Counted from the stretch's first letter, positions 40,401 to 48,934 are shown. The stretch is 64,000 nucleotides of DNA from Microbispora amethystogenes (GCF_016863015.1 NZ_BOOB01000040.1:27442-91441), one strand, 5' to 3'. The notes: generated from the letters alone by a model not told the origin. Made by a program: numbers and translations.

Positions 40401-40604
40401 ATGAGCGAATACGCGGCGACTTTCAACCTGATCGACACCGACCAGGACGGGCGGATCTCGGCCGAGGAACTCGTCCGCCTGATGGAGGTGCTCGGCCGGC
40501 CGCTCACGCCGGAGGGCGCCCAGGGCGCGATCAACAAGGTCGACGCGGACGGCGACGGCCTGATCGATCTCGACGAGTTCGCCGCCTGGCTCAGCGGACG
40601 CTGA
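40401..40604 (+). CDS. Two-EF-hand calcium-binding protein
   Basis: 67 residues from ATG 40401 with GAGGAGGA upstream. Both loops are complete: DTDQDGRISAEE and DADGDGLIDLDE. They are linked by the helix LVRLMEVLGRPLTPEGAQGA, giving one half of a calmodulin fold, as in the calerythrin/CabB-type small proteins of actinomycetes. It should bind two calcium ions in the cytoplasm. Its target is unknown. The stop lies 2 bp from the end of the convergent ATPase gene. Confidence 0.93.
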   Translation: MSEYAATFNLIDTDQDGRISAEELVRLMEVLGRPLTPEGAQGAINKVDADGDGLIDLDEFAAWLSGR

Positions 40605-40606
40605 CG

Positions 40607-41989
40607 TCAGGCCCCCGTTTCCGGAGCGAAGACGTCCGCCGCCGTGATCGCCATCACGCCCGCGTCGGCGTTCGTCACCTCGGTCCGCGCGCACACGGCA
40701 TAGCGCAGGCGCTCTGGATCCGGGACGAGCCGGGCGGCCTTCTCCGACAGCTTCCCCACGAGCCGCCGCGCGGAGACCGATCTCGCCCACTTGGCCTCGC
40801 CGACGAGCACGGGCTCACGCGCCCGGCCGCGCAGGACGACGGCGTCGATCTGGTTCTGCCCGTCGGCCTCCCACCAGGGGCCGACGGCGACCACCTGCGG
40901 ATCGATTTCCGGCGCGCGCCGGCGCAGGTGGTCGCGGAACGCCTCCTCGTAACGGTCTCCCATGTGGTCGTCCAGGCCCTGGAGGATGACAGGCAGGATG
41001 GTCTCTCCGAGACCGATCTCGATCCGCGACCTGTTCCGCATGAGTGGCCCCAGATAGAAGCTGAGGAAATTGTCAGCTATCCGGTGAATTTTGCGTCTTG
41101 TCCTCCTCTCATCCTCTGTAACCGGTATCAGCCTTTCGACCAGTCGCAACTCGATGAGGCGTTCGAGTGTACGTGTGGGGTCGGTTCCGACGGCGTCGGC
41201 GATCTCCTGGAAGCGGGTCCGCCCTGAGGCGAGAGCGTCCAGCACCGCCGAGGGCTGATGACCGGTGCCGAGTTCGGTGGCGAGGATGAGCCGCCCCTCG
41301 TTGTAAAGGGGCGCGGACGGCCGCACGGCGAGGCGGCGCAGATTGGCCTCGATCGACTCGTCCTGATCCCACATCGACAGGTAGAGCGGTACGCCCCCGA
41401 CGATTCCGTACACGGTGGCCCGGTCCTCCGCGGACAGCCTCGGCAGCATCAGAGCCGCCTCGTGGGGGCGGAACGGGTGAAGCTGAAGAGCGAGGTCGAA
41501 GCGGCCGTACAACGGCGCCCGATACTCCTGCATCTCCCACATCGCCCGCACCGACGACCCGCTGAGCAGGATGCGCAGGTTCGTACGCCCCTGGATGCGG
41601 TCGAGGACGCTTCGCATGATGCCCGGAAGGTCCGGCGACATCGCCGTCAACTCCGGAAACTCGTCCAGCACCAGAAGAAGGGGCTCACGCTCGGCCTGAG
41701 CCGCGAGATGCTCGAAGGCGTCGTACCAGTCCCGGTACGGACTGACATCCAGTTGGCGAAGGCCGTCCGGCAAGGCCGCCGCCACCTCCCGGGAGAACTG
41801 GGCGAGCTCGAAAGCGGGCGCGCTCCCGGCCCCCGTGTAGAAGACATACCGCCGATTCTCGGCGAAACGGCGGATCAGGGCGGTCTTGCCAACTCGCCTG
41901 CGACCCCAGATCAGCGCGGGACGCGGTGACGGCCGCGCCCACCATTCCTCGAGTGCCGCCAGTTCCTCGACTCTGTTCACGAAGCCCAC
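40607..41989 (-). CDS. Archaeal-type ATPase with C-terminal DUF234 nuclease-like domain
   Basis: 460 residues from GTG 41989. Walker A is IWGRRRVGKTALIRRFAE, Walker B LLLVLDEFPELT. A winged helix (LASGRTRFQEIADAVGTDPT) precedes DUF234, where NQIDAVVLRG...VLVGEAKWARS reproduces the D-ExK core of PD-(D/E)XK nucleases. This STAND-like family is abundant and patchily distributed in archaea and bacteria; mobile-element or defence roles have been suggested but not shown. An inverted repeat lies directly upstream. Confidence 0.87.
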   Translation of the reverse strand: MGFVNRVEELAALEEWWARPSPRPALIWGRRRVGKTALIRRFAENRRYVFYTGAGSAPAFELAQFSREVAAALPDGLRQLDVSPYRDWYDAFEHLAAQAEREPLLLVLDEFPELTAMSPDLPGIMRSVLDRIQGRTNLRILLSGSSVRAMWEMQEYRAPLYGRFDLALQLHPFRPHEAALMLPRLSAEDRATVYGIVGGVPLYLSMWDQDESIEANLRRLAVRPSAPLYNEGRLILATELGTGHQPSAVLDALASGRTRFQEIADAVGTDPTRTLERLIELRLVERLIPVTEDERRTRRKIHRIADNFLSFYLGPLMRNRSRIEIGLGETILPVILQGLDDHMGDRYEEAFRDHLRRRAPEIDPQVVAVGPWWEADGQNQIDAVVLRGRAREPVLVGEAKWARSVSARRLVGKLSEKAARLVPDPERLRYAVCARTEVTNADAGVMAITAADVFAPETGA

Positions 41990-41995
41990 TGGTCA

Positions 41996-42032
41996 AACCT
42001 ACATCAGACGTAGGCTACATTGCGTGTAGGTT
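41996..42032. promoter_or_regulatory. Inverted repeat upstream of the DUF234 ATPase gene
   Basis: AACCTACA (41996-42003) and TGTAGGTT (42025-42032) are perfect complements 21 bp apart, with extra CTAC/GTAG half-sites between them (ACGTAGGCTACATT). The left arm starts 6 bp upstream of the GTG. The site could be an operator, possibly for autoregulation, or a recognition site of the ATPase product. Confidence 0.5.
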
Positions 42033-42068
42033 CTGCTCCGCAGGCGGGGCAGCGGCGATAATCGAGTC

Positions 42069-42722
42069 ATGATGGCGGCCGAGTCGGCGCAGACGCTCGA
42101 ACGGGGCTTACGGCTGTTGCGGCTGCTCGCCGACGCCAACCGGGGGCGGACCCCCACCGAGCTGGCCCAGGAGCTGGGCCTCAGCCGTCCGATCGTCTAT
42201 CGCCTGCTGACGACGTTGCAGTCCGAGGGGTTCGCCCGGCGGGACGCGAACGGCCGGGTGCATCTGGGCTTCGGCGTGCTCGTCCTGGCCCAGGCCGTGC
42301 ATCCGCTGCTGCGGGCGGCGGCCCTGCCCGAGTTGCGCGCCCTCGCCGAGCACGCGGGGGCGACCGCCCACCTGACCGTGGCCGAGGGCGACGAAGGGCT
42401 CGCGGTCGCGGTCGTCGAGCCTTCGTGGACCGATCTCCACGTCGCCTACCGCGAGGGATCGCGCCACCCCCTGACGCGCGGCGCGGGCGGGCAGGCGCTG
42501 CTCGCACTGAGGGAGGGCCACGCGGAGCCCCAGCTGCACACGAGCAAGGGACAGCTGCAGGAGGGGGCGCAGGGCATCGCCGCCCCGATCCGGGACCTTC
42601 CCTGGCTGGAGGCGTCGGTCGGCGTGATCAGCTTCACCGACCTGGACGCCGAGAAGGTGGGCCCGCTCGTCCTCGACGCGGCGGCCCGGCTCACGACCGC
42701 CCTCTCCGAACCCCCGCGCTGA
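42069..42722 (+). CDS. IclR-family transcriptional regulator
   Basis: 217 residues. The winged helix is LERGLRLLRLLADANRGRTP with recognition helix GLSRPIVYRLLTTLQSEGFA. The ligand domain (AVHPLLRAAALPELRALAEH, YREGSRHPLTRGAGGQALLA) is of normal type, though shorter by ~30 residues than usual IclR proteins. IclR members often control aromatic catabolism. It lies 118 bp before the homogentisate genes in the same direction and is the likely regulator of them. Confidence 0.87.
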   Translation: MMAAESAQTLERGLRLLRLLADANRGRTPTELAQELGLSRPIVYRLLTTLQSEGFARRDANGRVHLGFGVLVLAQAVHPLLRAAALPELRALAEHAGATAHLTVAEGDEGLAVAVVEPSWTDLHVAYREGSRHPLTRGAGGQALLALREGHAEPQLHTSKGQLQEGAQGIAAPIRDLPWLEASVGVISFTDLDAEKVGPLVLDAAARLTTALSEPPR

Positions 42723-42802
42723 CGGTCGCCCTCTGAGCAGCCGGGCCGGCGCCCGCTTCGCTTGACATCGGGCCGGGCATGGCGAATCGTCGTACATATA
42801 TA

Positions 42803-42827
42803 GGACATGCACGTCCGATAAACGGAC
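42803..42827. promoter_or_regulatory. Candidate operator before the homogentisate operon
   Basis: GGAC (42803-42806), GTCC (42813-42816) and GGAC (42824-42827) form two overlapping inverted repeats in GGACATGCACGTCCGATAAA. An AT-rich CATATATAG (42795-42803) just before could be the -10 region. The position, 14-38 bp upstream of the hmgA ATG, suits repression by the adjacent IclR protein. Confidence 0.45.
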
Positions 42828-42840
42828 AGCGGGAGGTGCC

Positions 42841-44013
42841 ATGCCGTACTACCGGGTGGTCGGGGAGGTCCCGCGCAAGCGCCATGTGCAGTTCCGCGCG
42901 CCCGGCGGCGGGCTGTACCAGGAGGAGCTCATGGGAGAGGAGGGCTTCTCCTCCGACTCCTCGCTGCTCTACCACCGCCACGCGCCGACGGCGATCGTCA
43001 AGGCCGAGGCCGTGGACGCGGGAACGCCCGCCCTCACAGCTAACCTGCCGCTCTCCCCGCGCCACTTCCGCACCCAGGACCTGAAGCCCGGCGGCGACCT
43101 GGTCTCCGGGCGCATGCCGCTCGCGGGCAACTCCGACGTCCGCATCTCGTACGCCGCCTGCGACGCTCCCAGCGAGCTGTACCGCGACTCGATGGGCGAC
43201 GAGTGCGTGTACGTCGCGAGCGGCCGGGCCAGGTTCGAGTCGGCGTACGGCGCGCTGGACGTGGCCGAGGGCGACTACGTGGTCATCCCGACCGGGACCA
43301 TCCACCGCTGGGTGCCCGAGGGGCCCGTGACCGCGCTGGTGATCGAGGCGGCCGGGCACATCAGGCCGCCGAAACGCTACCTGTCCCAGTACGGCCAGTT
43401 CCTGGAGCACGCGCCGTACTGCGAGCGGGACCTGCGGGCGCCGGCCGAGCCGCTGCTCGCGGACGGCGAGGAGGTGCCGGTCCTGGTCAGGACGCGGGGC
43501 GGGCTGACCAGACTGACCTACGCCCACCATCCCTTCGACGTGGTCGGCTGGGACGGCTGCCTCTATCCGTACGCGTTCAACATCCGGGACTTCGAGCCGA
43601 TCGTGAAGCGGACCCACGCGCCGCCGCCGGTCCACCAGACGTTCGAGGGGCCCGGCTTCGTCGTCTGCTCGTTCTGCCCCCGGCCGCTGGACTTCCACCC
43701 CGAGGCCGTGCCGATCCCGTACAACCACCACAACGTGGACTCCGACGAGTTCATGTTCTACGTGGGCGGGGACTACACGGCCAGGAAGGGCTCGGGCATC
43801 GACGTCGGCTCGATCTCGCTGCATCCCGCGGGCTTCACGCACGGCCCGCAGCCGGGTGCGGTGGAGGCCGCCGTCGAGGCCGTACGCCAGGGACACAAGG
43901 AGACGACCGAGATGGCCGTGATGATCGACACGTTCCGCCCGCTCGACCTCGGCCAGGCGGCCCTCGCCTGCGAGGACACCGGCTACGCCTGGACGTGGGC
44001 GGCGCGGCGATGA
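42841..44013 (+). CDS. hmgA: Homogentisate 1,2-dioxygenase
   Basis: 390 residues, GGGAGGTGCC before ATG 42841. The N-terminus MPYYRVVGEVPRKRHVQFR and the double cupin with DECVYVASGRARFESAYGAL are typical. So are GDYVVIPTGTIHRW and the iron-ligand segment NVDSDEFMFYVGGDYTARKG with SLHPAGFTHGPQPG. The enzyme opens the ring of homogentisate to maleylacetoacetate in tyrosine and phenylalanine breakdown. It overlaps the fumarylacetoacetase gene by 4 bp. Confidence 0.95.
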   Translation: MPYYRVVGEVPRKRHVQFRAPGGGLYQEELMGEEGFSSDSSLLYHRHAPTAIVKAEAVDAGTPALTANLPLSPRHFRTQDLKPGGDLVSGRMPLAGNSDVRISYAACDAPSELYRDSMGDECVYVASGRARFESAYGALDVAEGDYVVIPTGTIHRWVPEGPVTALVIEAAGHIRPPKRYLSQYGQFLEHAPYCERDLRAPAEPLLADGEEVPVLVRTRGGLTRLTYAHHPFDVVGWDGCLYPYAFNIRDFEPIVKRTHAPPPVHQTFEGPGFVVCSFCPRPLDFHPEAVPIPYNHHNVDSDEFMFYVGGDYTARKGSGIDVGSISLHPAGFTHGPQPGAVEAAVEAVRQGHKETTEMAVMIDTFRPLDLGQAALACEDTGYAWTWAARR

Positions 44014-45101
44014 GCTTCGGCGTCGGCAACCTGCCGTACGGCGTGTTCTCCCGGGCCGGGGAGCCGCGCAGGGTCGGCGTCCGTGTCGGGGACCACGTCC
44101 TCGACCTGGCGGCCGCCCTCGGCGGGGACGTCTTCGCCGCGCCCAGCCTCAACCCGTTTCTCGCCCTGGGCCGTACGGCCTGGCAGGAGGCGCGGGGACG
44201 GGCCCGCGAGGCGGCCGCCGCGGGCGACCACCTGATCCCGCTGGCGGAGGTCACCCTGCACCTGCCGGTCGAGGTGGCCGACTACGTGGATTTCTACGCC
44301 TCGCTCGAGCACGCGTCCAACCTCGGGCGCATCCTGCGGCCGGGCGAGGAGCCGCTGAAGCCGAACTGGCGGCACCTGCCCGTCGGCTACCACGGCCGGG
44401 CGGGCAGCGTCGTGGTGTCCGGAACGCCGGTCAGGCGGCCCTGCGGGCAGCGGCCGTCCTTCGGGCCCTCCCAGAAGCTGGACATCGAGGCGGAGCTCGG
44501 CTTCGTCGTCGGGGTGCCGGCTCCGCTCGGCGGGCGCGCGGGCGCGTTCGAGGATCACGTCTTCGGGGTCGCGCTCGTCAACGACTGGAGCGCCCGGGAC
44601 ATCCAGGCGTGGGAGTACGTCCCGCTCGGTCCCTTCCTGGGCAAGTCGTTCGCCACGTCCATGTCGGCGTGGATCACCCCGCTGGAGGCGCTGGAGGAGG
44701 CCAGGGTCGAGGGCCGGTCGCAGGACCCCGAGCCGCTTCCGTACCTGACCAGGCAGGCGCCCTGGGGTCTCGACCTCACCCTGCGGATCGACCTGAACGG
44801 CGAGACGGTCTCCACGCCGTCGTACCGCGACATGTACTGGACGCCCGACCAGATGCTCGCCCACCTGACCGTGAACGGCGCCGGTCTCCGCACCGGCGAC
44901 CTGTTCGCGAGCGGGACCGTCTCGTCCGCCGGGCAGCCGGGCTCGCTCATGGAGCTGACCTGGAACGGCGCGGAGCCGGTGAAGCTGCCGGGCGAGACCC
45001 GCACGTTCCTGGAGGACGGCGACACCGTGACGATCACCGCCTGGACCTCGCACGGAGTGAGCCTCGGCGAGGTCGCGGGGACGATCCTTCCGGCGACTTA
45101 G
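44010..45101 (+). CDS. fahA: Fumarylacetoacetase
   Basis: 363 residues from ATG 44010. Metal and substrate residues appear in ADYVDFYASLEHASNLG, PVGYHGRAGSVVVSG, KLDIEAELGFVVG and VALVNDWSARDIQAWEYVPL, and SGTVSSAGQPGSLMEL closes the active site. It hydrolyses fumarylacetoacetate to fumarate and acetoacetate, the last step of tyrosine breakdown. A maleylacetoacetate isomerase and 4-hydroxyphenylpyruvate dioxygenase are not seen here, so the pathway is completed elsewhere. Confidence 0.95.
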   Translation: MSFGVGNLPYGVFSRAGEPRRVGVRVGDHVLDLAAALGGDVFAAPSLNPFLALGRTAWQEARGRAREAAAAGDHLIPLAEVTLHLPVEVADYVDFYASLEHASNLGRILRPGEEPLKPNWRHLPVGYHGRAGSVVVSGTPVRRPCGQRPSFGPSQKLDIEAELGFVVGVPAPLGGRAGAFEDHVFGVALVNDWSARDIQAWEYVPLGPFLGKSFATSMSAWITPLEALEEARVEGRSQDPEPLPYLTRQAPWGLDLTLRIDLNGETVSTPSYRDMYWTPDQMLAHLTVNGAGLRTGDLFASGTVSSAGQPGSLMELTWNGAEPVKLPGETRTFLEDGDTVTITAWTSHGVSLGEVAGTILPAT

Positions 45102-45223
45102 CGTATTTCTGTCGTCACCCCTCGCTATCTTTGGGGGCCGTGGAGTCATCCGAGCATCGGTTACCCGAGCATCCCCGGCGAGGCACCCGGCCCGGCCGGC
45201 CGGCCCGCCGCACCGGCCGCGTG

Positions 45224-46549
45224 ATGCTCGGGGCCCGCGCGGCGCTGAGACCGTCACCCACCGGACGCGCCACAGCGGCGCCGCTCGGGGCCCGCGTGGC
45301 GCTCCGGCTGTCATTCGCGCGTCCCGCGGGTCGCGCGGTGCTCGCGGTGCTGCTGGCGGGGTGTGCGGCGCTTTCCGCCGGCTGCGCCGTACGCGTGCCG
45401 CCCGCGCCGCGCATCACGATCGTCCCGGCCTCGGGCACGACCGCGGCGCCGCCCGAGGCGGGCCTCGTCGTCCGGGCCGAGGGCGGCAGCCTGACCAGCG
45501 TGCTGGCGTTCGCGGGGCGTGATCCGGTGCCCGGCGCGTTCGATCCGTCCCACACCGTGTGGCGGTCCTCCTGGACGCTGCGTCCCGGCACGCAGTACGT
45601 GGTCGACGCCGTGGCCGTCGGGGCCGATGGCGTGACCAGCCAGGCCGCAGGCGGGTTCCGCACCCTCCGCCCGCGCCGTGAGGTGGCCGTCGCCTCGGTC
45701 GCGCCGTACGACGGGGAGACGGTGGGGATCGGCATGCCGATCATCGTGACGTTCACCCGGCCGGTGGAGGACCGCGCGGCCGTCGAGCGCGCGCTGGAGG
45801 TGCGCGGGCCGGCCGAGGGCGCCTGGCACTGGCCGGGGCCCGCCCAGGTCGTCTACCGTCCCCGCAGGATGTGGCCGGCCAACACGAAGGTGCGCTTCAC
45901 CGCCCACCTCGCCGGGGTCCGCGCCGGTCCCGCCACGTACGGCGTCGCCGACCGGAGCGTGGCCTTCACCGTCGGACGGGCGATGGTCAGCACCGTCGAC
46001 ACCCGGGCCCACCAGATGGTCGTACGGCAGGACGGCGTGGTGGCGCAGCGGATGCCGATCAGCGCCGGCATGGCGACCACCAGGGAATACACCACGTCGA
46101 GCGGCACGCATCTCACGATGGACAAGGGCAACCCCGTCCGCATGGTGTCGCCGGGCCGCCGCGAGGGCGACCCCGGCTACTACGACAAGCTCATCGGCTA
46201 CGCCGTGCGGATCTCCAACAGCGGCGAGTACGTCCACGCCATGGACAACACGTGGGCGCAGGGCAGGACGAACGTCAGCCACGGCTGCGTCAACGTCCGT
46301 CCCGACCAGGCCCGATGGTTCTACGACCACGCCCTGCGCGGCGACCCCGTCGTCGTCACCGGCACCTCCCGCAGCCTGGAGTGGAACAACGGCTGGGGCT
46401 ACTGGCAGCTCTCCTGGCCCCGATGGCTCGCCGGCAGCGCCCTGCGGGGCGACGGTCAGGCCGGGCCCTCCTCCGGGACGGGACCGGGCAGGGCGACGGT
46501 CACGTCGAGCCCTCCCTCAGCGAGGGGCCAGACGTCCAGCGTGCCGTGA
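45224..46549 (+). CDS. L,D-transpeptidase lipoprotein
   Basis: 441 residues from ATG 45224; GTG 45140 and GTG 45296 are alternatives, the last giving the most normal signal peptide (ALRLSFARPAGRAVLAVLL then lipobox LSAGC). Two Ig-like domains (APRITIVPASGTTAAPP; EVAVASVAPYDGETVGIGMP) precede the YkuD domain, whose catalytic motif is NVSHGCVNVRPDQARWFYDH. It makes 3-3 cross-links in peptidoglycan. The tail beyond LAGSALRGDG runs into the 3' end of the convergent kinase gene (94-bp overlap). Confidence 0.9.
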   Translation: MLGARAALRPSPTGRATAAPLGARVALRLSFARPAGRAVLAVLLAGCAALSAGCAVRVPPAPRITIVPASGTTAAPPEAGLVVRAEGGSLTSVLAFAGRDPVPGAFDPSHTVWRSSWTLRPGTQYVVDAVAVGADGVTSQAAGGFRTLRPRREVAVASVAPYDGETVGIGMPIIVTFTRPVEDRAAVERALEVRGPAEGAWHWPGPAQVVYRPRRMWPANTKVRFTAHLAGVRAGPATYGVADRSVAFTVGRAMVSTVDTRAHQMVVRQDGVVAQRMPISAGMATTREYTTSSGTHLTMDKGNPVRMVSPGRREGDPGYYDKLIGYAVRISNSGEYVHAMDNTWAQGRTNVSHGCVNVRPDQARWFYDHALRGDPVVVTGTSRSLEWNNGWGYWQLSWPRWLAGSALRGDGQAGPSSGTGPGRATVTSSPPSARGQTSSVP

Positions 46550-47698
46550 TGGGCCTCGACGATCGCGACCACGATCGACAACCCGAGTCCGAGCCCGTCC
46601 TGGTCGGCCTTCCTGCCGCTCTCCATCCGCTGGAAGGGCTGCAGCAGCAGGGGGACGCGCTCCGCGGGGATCAACGGGCCGCTGTTGCGGATCCTGAGCG
46701 TGGGACGGCCGTCCGCCGCGCCCGTCCACACGGTGATCCACCCGCCCGGCACGTTGTGCCTCCGCGCGTTGTCGAGGAGGTTCGTGACCAGACGCTCGAT
46801 CAGAGCGGGGTCGGCGGACGCGGGCGCCAGGTGAAGCGACGCCTCGATCCGCGGGTCCGGGTCGCCCCGACGGCCCGAGGCGTCCCGGTGGCCCGAGGTG
46901 TCCTCGTGGCCCGGGGTGTCCCGGTGGCCCGGGGCGTCCTGGTAGCCCGGGGCGTCCTGGTAGCCCGGGGCGTCCTGGTGGCCCGGGGCGTCCTGGTGGC
47001 GGAGCGCCTGCACGGTGACCGCCGCGAGGTCGAGCCGTTCCCGCCGGTGCGGGCCCTGCTGACTCCGGGCCAGGGTGAGCAGCGCTTCGATGAGCCGTTC
47101 CTGCTGTTCCCCGGCCGCCAGCATGCGTCCCAGCACGGCACGCAACGACGCGGCGTCGGCCTCCGGATCGGCGAGCGCGATCTCGGCCGTGGCCCGTTGC
47201 AGAGTCAGCGGGGTGCGTGCGCAGCTCGTGGGAGGCGTTGGCGACGAACCTCCGCTGCGCGGTGAACGTCCCCTCCAGCCGGTCGAGCAGGTCGTTGAAG
47301 GTGACGGCCAGTCGCCTGAGCTCGTCGTCCGGCCCGGAGACGGGCAGCCGCCGGTCGAGCCGTTCGGCGGTGATGCGCCGGACGGTCGCGGCCATCGCCC
47401 CCAGGGGCCGCAGCGCCCGCCCGGCCGCGAACCAGCCCAGGACCGTCGCCGCGAAGGCCGCCACCGCGAACGCGACCAGGGAGTTCACCAGCAGGCGGCG
47501 CAGGTGCGCGGCCTGCGCGACGTGGTCCGGTCCGGGCGTCCCGGCGGGCGGTCCGCCGCCGGGGGCCGGGGGAGCGAGTGCCGGGCCGGGGAAGGGCGAG
47601 AAGCGGACCAGGACGTAGATGAGGCCGACCAGCAGCGCCCCGGCCACCAGGAACAGGCCCATGTAGAGCAGGGTCAGGCGCAGCCGTACGGTCCTCAC
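46456..47698 (-). pseudogene. Two-component sensor histidine kinase, split by a 4-bp duplication
   Basis: Starts at GTG 47698. Two membrane helices (LTLLYMGLFLVAGALLVGLI; LLVNSLVAFAVAAFAATVLG), a HAMP linker and the H-box RRFVANASHELRT are in one frame. After the doubled CGCA (TGCGTGCG on the plus strand, 47214-47221) the frame breaks. Dropping one CGCA gives HELRTPLTLQRATAEIALAD and joins the second frame, which carries the ATPase domain (LVTNLLDNARRHNVPGG; QDGLGLGLSIV). A run of six-residue repeats lies between the two domains. The kinase is inactive unless the duplication is corrected. Confidence 0.88.
46881..47006 (-). repeat. 18-bp minisatellite inside the kinase gene
   Basis: Seven units of about 18 bp (consensus CGTCCTGGTGGCCCGGGG) run from 46881 to 47006, the last partial. 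They encode a QDAPGH-type hexapeptide repeated between the dimerisation and ATPase domains, where other kinases have only a short linker. The unit is in frame, so copy changes alter linker length only. Confidence 0.9.
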
Positions 47699-47780
47699 TG
47701 AACCTCCAGACCGGCGGTCATCTGTGATCGGCGTGGTGGGTGTCGGGCGCGGGCGCCGGGGCGGCCGTGACGGGAGCGGC

Positions 47781-48446
47781 TCAGATGCGGTATCCGGCCT
47801 GCGGAACGGTCTCGATCAGCGGCGGGTCGCCCAGCTTGCGGCGCAGCCGACTGATGGTCACCTTCACCGTCTGGGTGAAGGGGTCGGCGAACTCGTCCCA
47901 GGCGTGTTCCAGCAGCTCCTCGGCGGAGACCGCGGCGCCCTCGGCCGCCAGCAACAGTTCCAGGACGGCGAACTCCTTGGGGCTCAGCAGCAGGCGACGG
48001 CCGGCACGGGTGGCGGTCCGCGCGGCCGGATCGAGACGAAGGTCGTCGTGGACGAGCACCGGCCGCAGAGCCCGTTGCGATCGCCGGGCCAGCGCCCGGA
48101 TCCGTGCCACCAGTTCGGCGTACGCGAACGGTTTGGGCAGATAGTCGTCGGCGCCGATGCCGAGGCCGGTCACCCTGTCGTCGATCGCGCCGGCGGCGGT
48201 CAGCATCAGCACCCGCGCCGGGTGCCCCGACTGGACCAGCGATCTGCACACCTCGTCGCCGTGCAAGCCGGGCAGGTCCCGATCGAGGACGATCACGTCG
48301 TAGTCGTTGACCGCGGCGTTGACGAGTGCGGCGTGTCCGTCCAGCACCACGTCGACCGCCATGCCCTCGCGGCGCAGTCCCGCGGCGACCGTCCTGGCCA
48401 GCTCCTCGTGGTCTTCGACCAGCAGCACCCTCACGATCTTCAGCAT
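47781..48446 (-). CDS. OmpR-family response regulator
   Basis: 221 residues from ATG 48446 (GTG 48434 possible). The receiver has the acidic pair in VLLVEDHEEL, the phospho-acceptor in VIVLDRDLPGLHGD, and LTAAG and LPKPFAYAEL. The C-terminal winged helix has LLLSPKEFAVLELLLAAEGA and VKVTISRLRRKLGD. The cognate kinase follows 82 bp downstream but is frameshifted, so this regulator may no longer receive its own signal. GTAACCG repeats in its upstream region are candidate binding sites. Confidence 0.93.
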   Translation of the reverse strand: MLKIVRVLLVEDHEELARTVAAGLRREGMAVDVVLDGHAALVNAAVNDYDVIVLDRDLPGLHGDEVCRSLVQSGHPARVLMLTAAGAIDDRVTGLGIGADDYLPKPFAYAELVARIRALARRSQRALRPVLVHDDLRLDPAARTATRAGRRLLLSPKEFAVLELLLAAEGAAVSAEELLEHAWDEFADPFTQTVKVTISRLRRKLGDPPLIETVPQAGYRI

Positions 48447-48457
48447 GCCGCGTCCAC

Positions 48458-48500
48458 CGGTTACAGCGGGGTAACCGCTCCGGTTCCGTCCCCGTAACCG
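48458..48500. promoter_or_regulatory. GTAACCG repeats between response regulator and split secreted-protein gene
   Basis: CGGTTAC (48458-48464) and GTAACCG (48471-48477) form an inverted repeat; GTAACCG recurs at 48494-48500, exactly 23 bp (about two helical turns) downstream. Direct repeats at this spacing are typical OmpR-family binding sites. They lie in the divergent promoter of the regulator and the secreted-protein gene, so that gene is the likely target. Confidence 0.55.
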
Positions 48501-48556
48501 GTGCCCGGCTTGACTCGGGCGCATCGGCAGGTCCCTACTCTCCGAGGAGCGTCACG

Positions 48557-48934
48557 ATGATGCGACCGACGATAAGACGGACGTCGCGGACCGTCTCCGG
48601 CCCGGCGATCGTGCTGAGTGCCGTGGCGACCGTGGCTGTGATCGCCGTACTGTTCGGCGTGATCACAGGCAGGGTCGCAGGCGGGGCCACGGGCGGAGAA
48701 GCCGCCGGTAACCGCGCGACCGGCGCGGACACCGTGACTGCGAAGCGTACGGCCGGGACCTCCACCCCGGCCGCCGCGGCGAGCGGCACGACCGGCGCGG
48801 ACACCGGCGCCGCTTTCACGGCCTGCATGCGCGCGCACGACCTGCCCGGCTTCCCCGACGTCACCTTCTCCTCCGACGGCCTGGTCAACCTGGACATCAG
48901 AGGTGAGCGGGTCGACGGCTCATCGCGGATCTAC
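48557..48934 (+). pseudogene. Cys-motif exported protein gene, 5' part (interrupted by tnpB element)
   Basis: ATG 48557 with GAGGAG upstream; 126 codons. A membrane anchor (AIVLSAVATVAVIAVLFGVI), a Thr/Ala/Gly spacer and the domain FTACMRAHDLPGFPDVTF follow. The frame stops matching after RIY at CTAC (48931-48934) and resumes at 50672 as GAAVDACEPLLPAG, giving the second expected cysteine. The spliced product is 161 residues with a paired Cys module. The gene is divergent from the response regulator. A related module (FADCLRRNGV...CRSLLP) is in the lipoprotein at 56253-56969. Confidence 0.85.

Noticed and set aside
46881..47006. Regular repeats considered as a CRISPR array
   Set aside because: Units of 18 bp are directly adjacent without unique spacers and lie in frame in a kinase gene; the same reasoning excludes 16379-16490 and 63926-64000.
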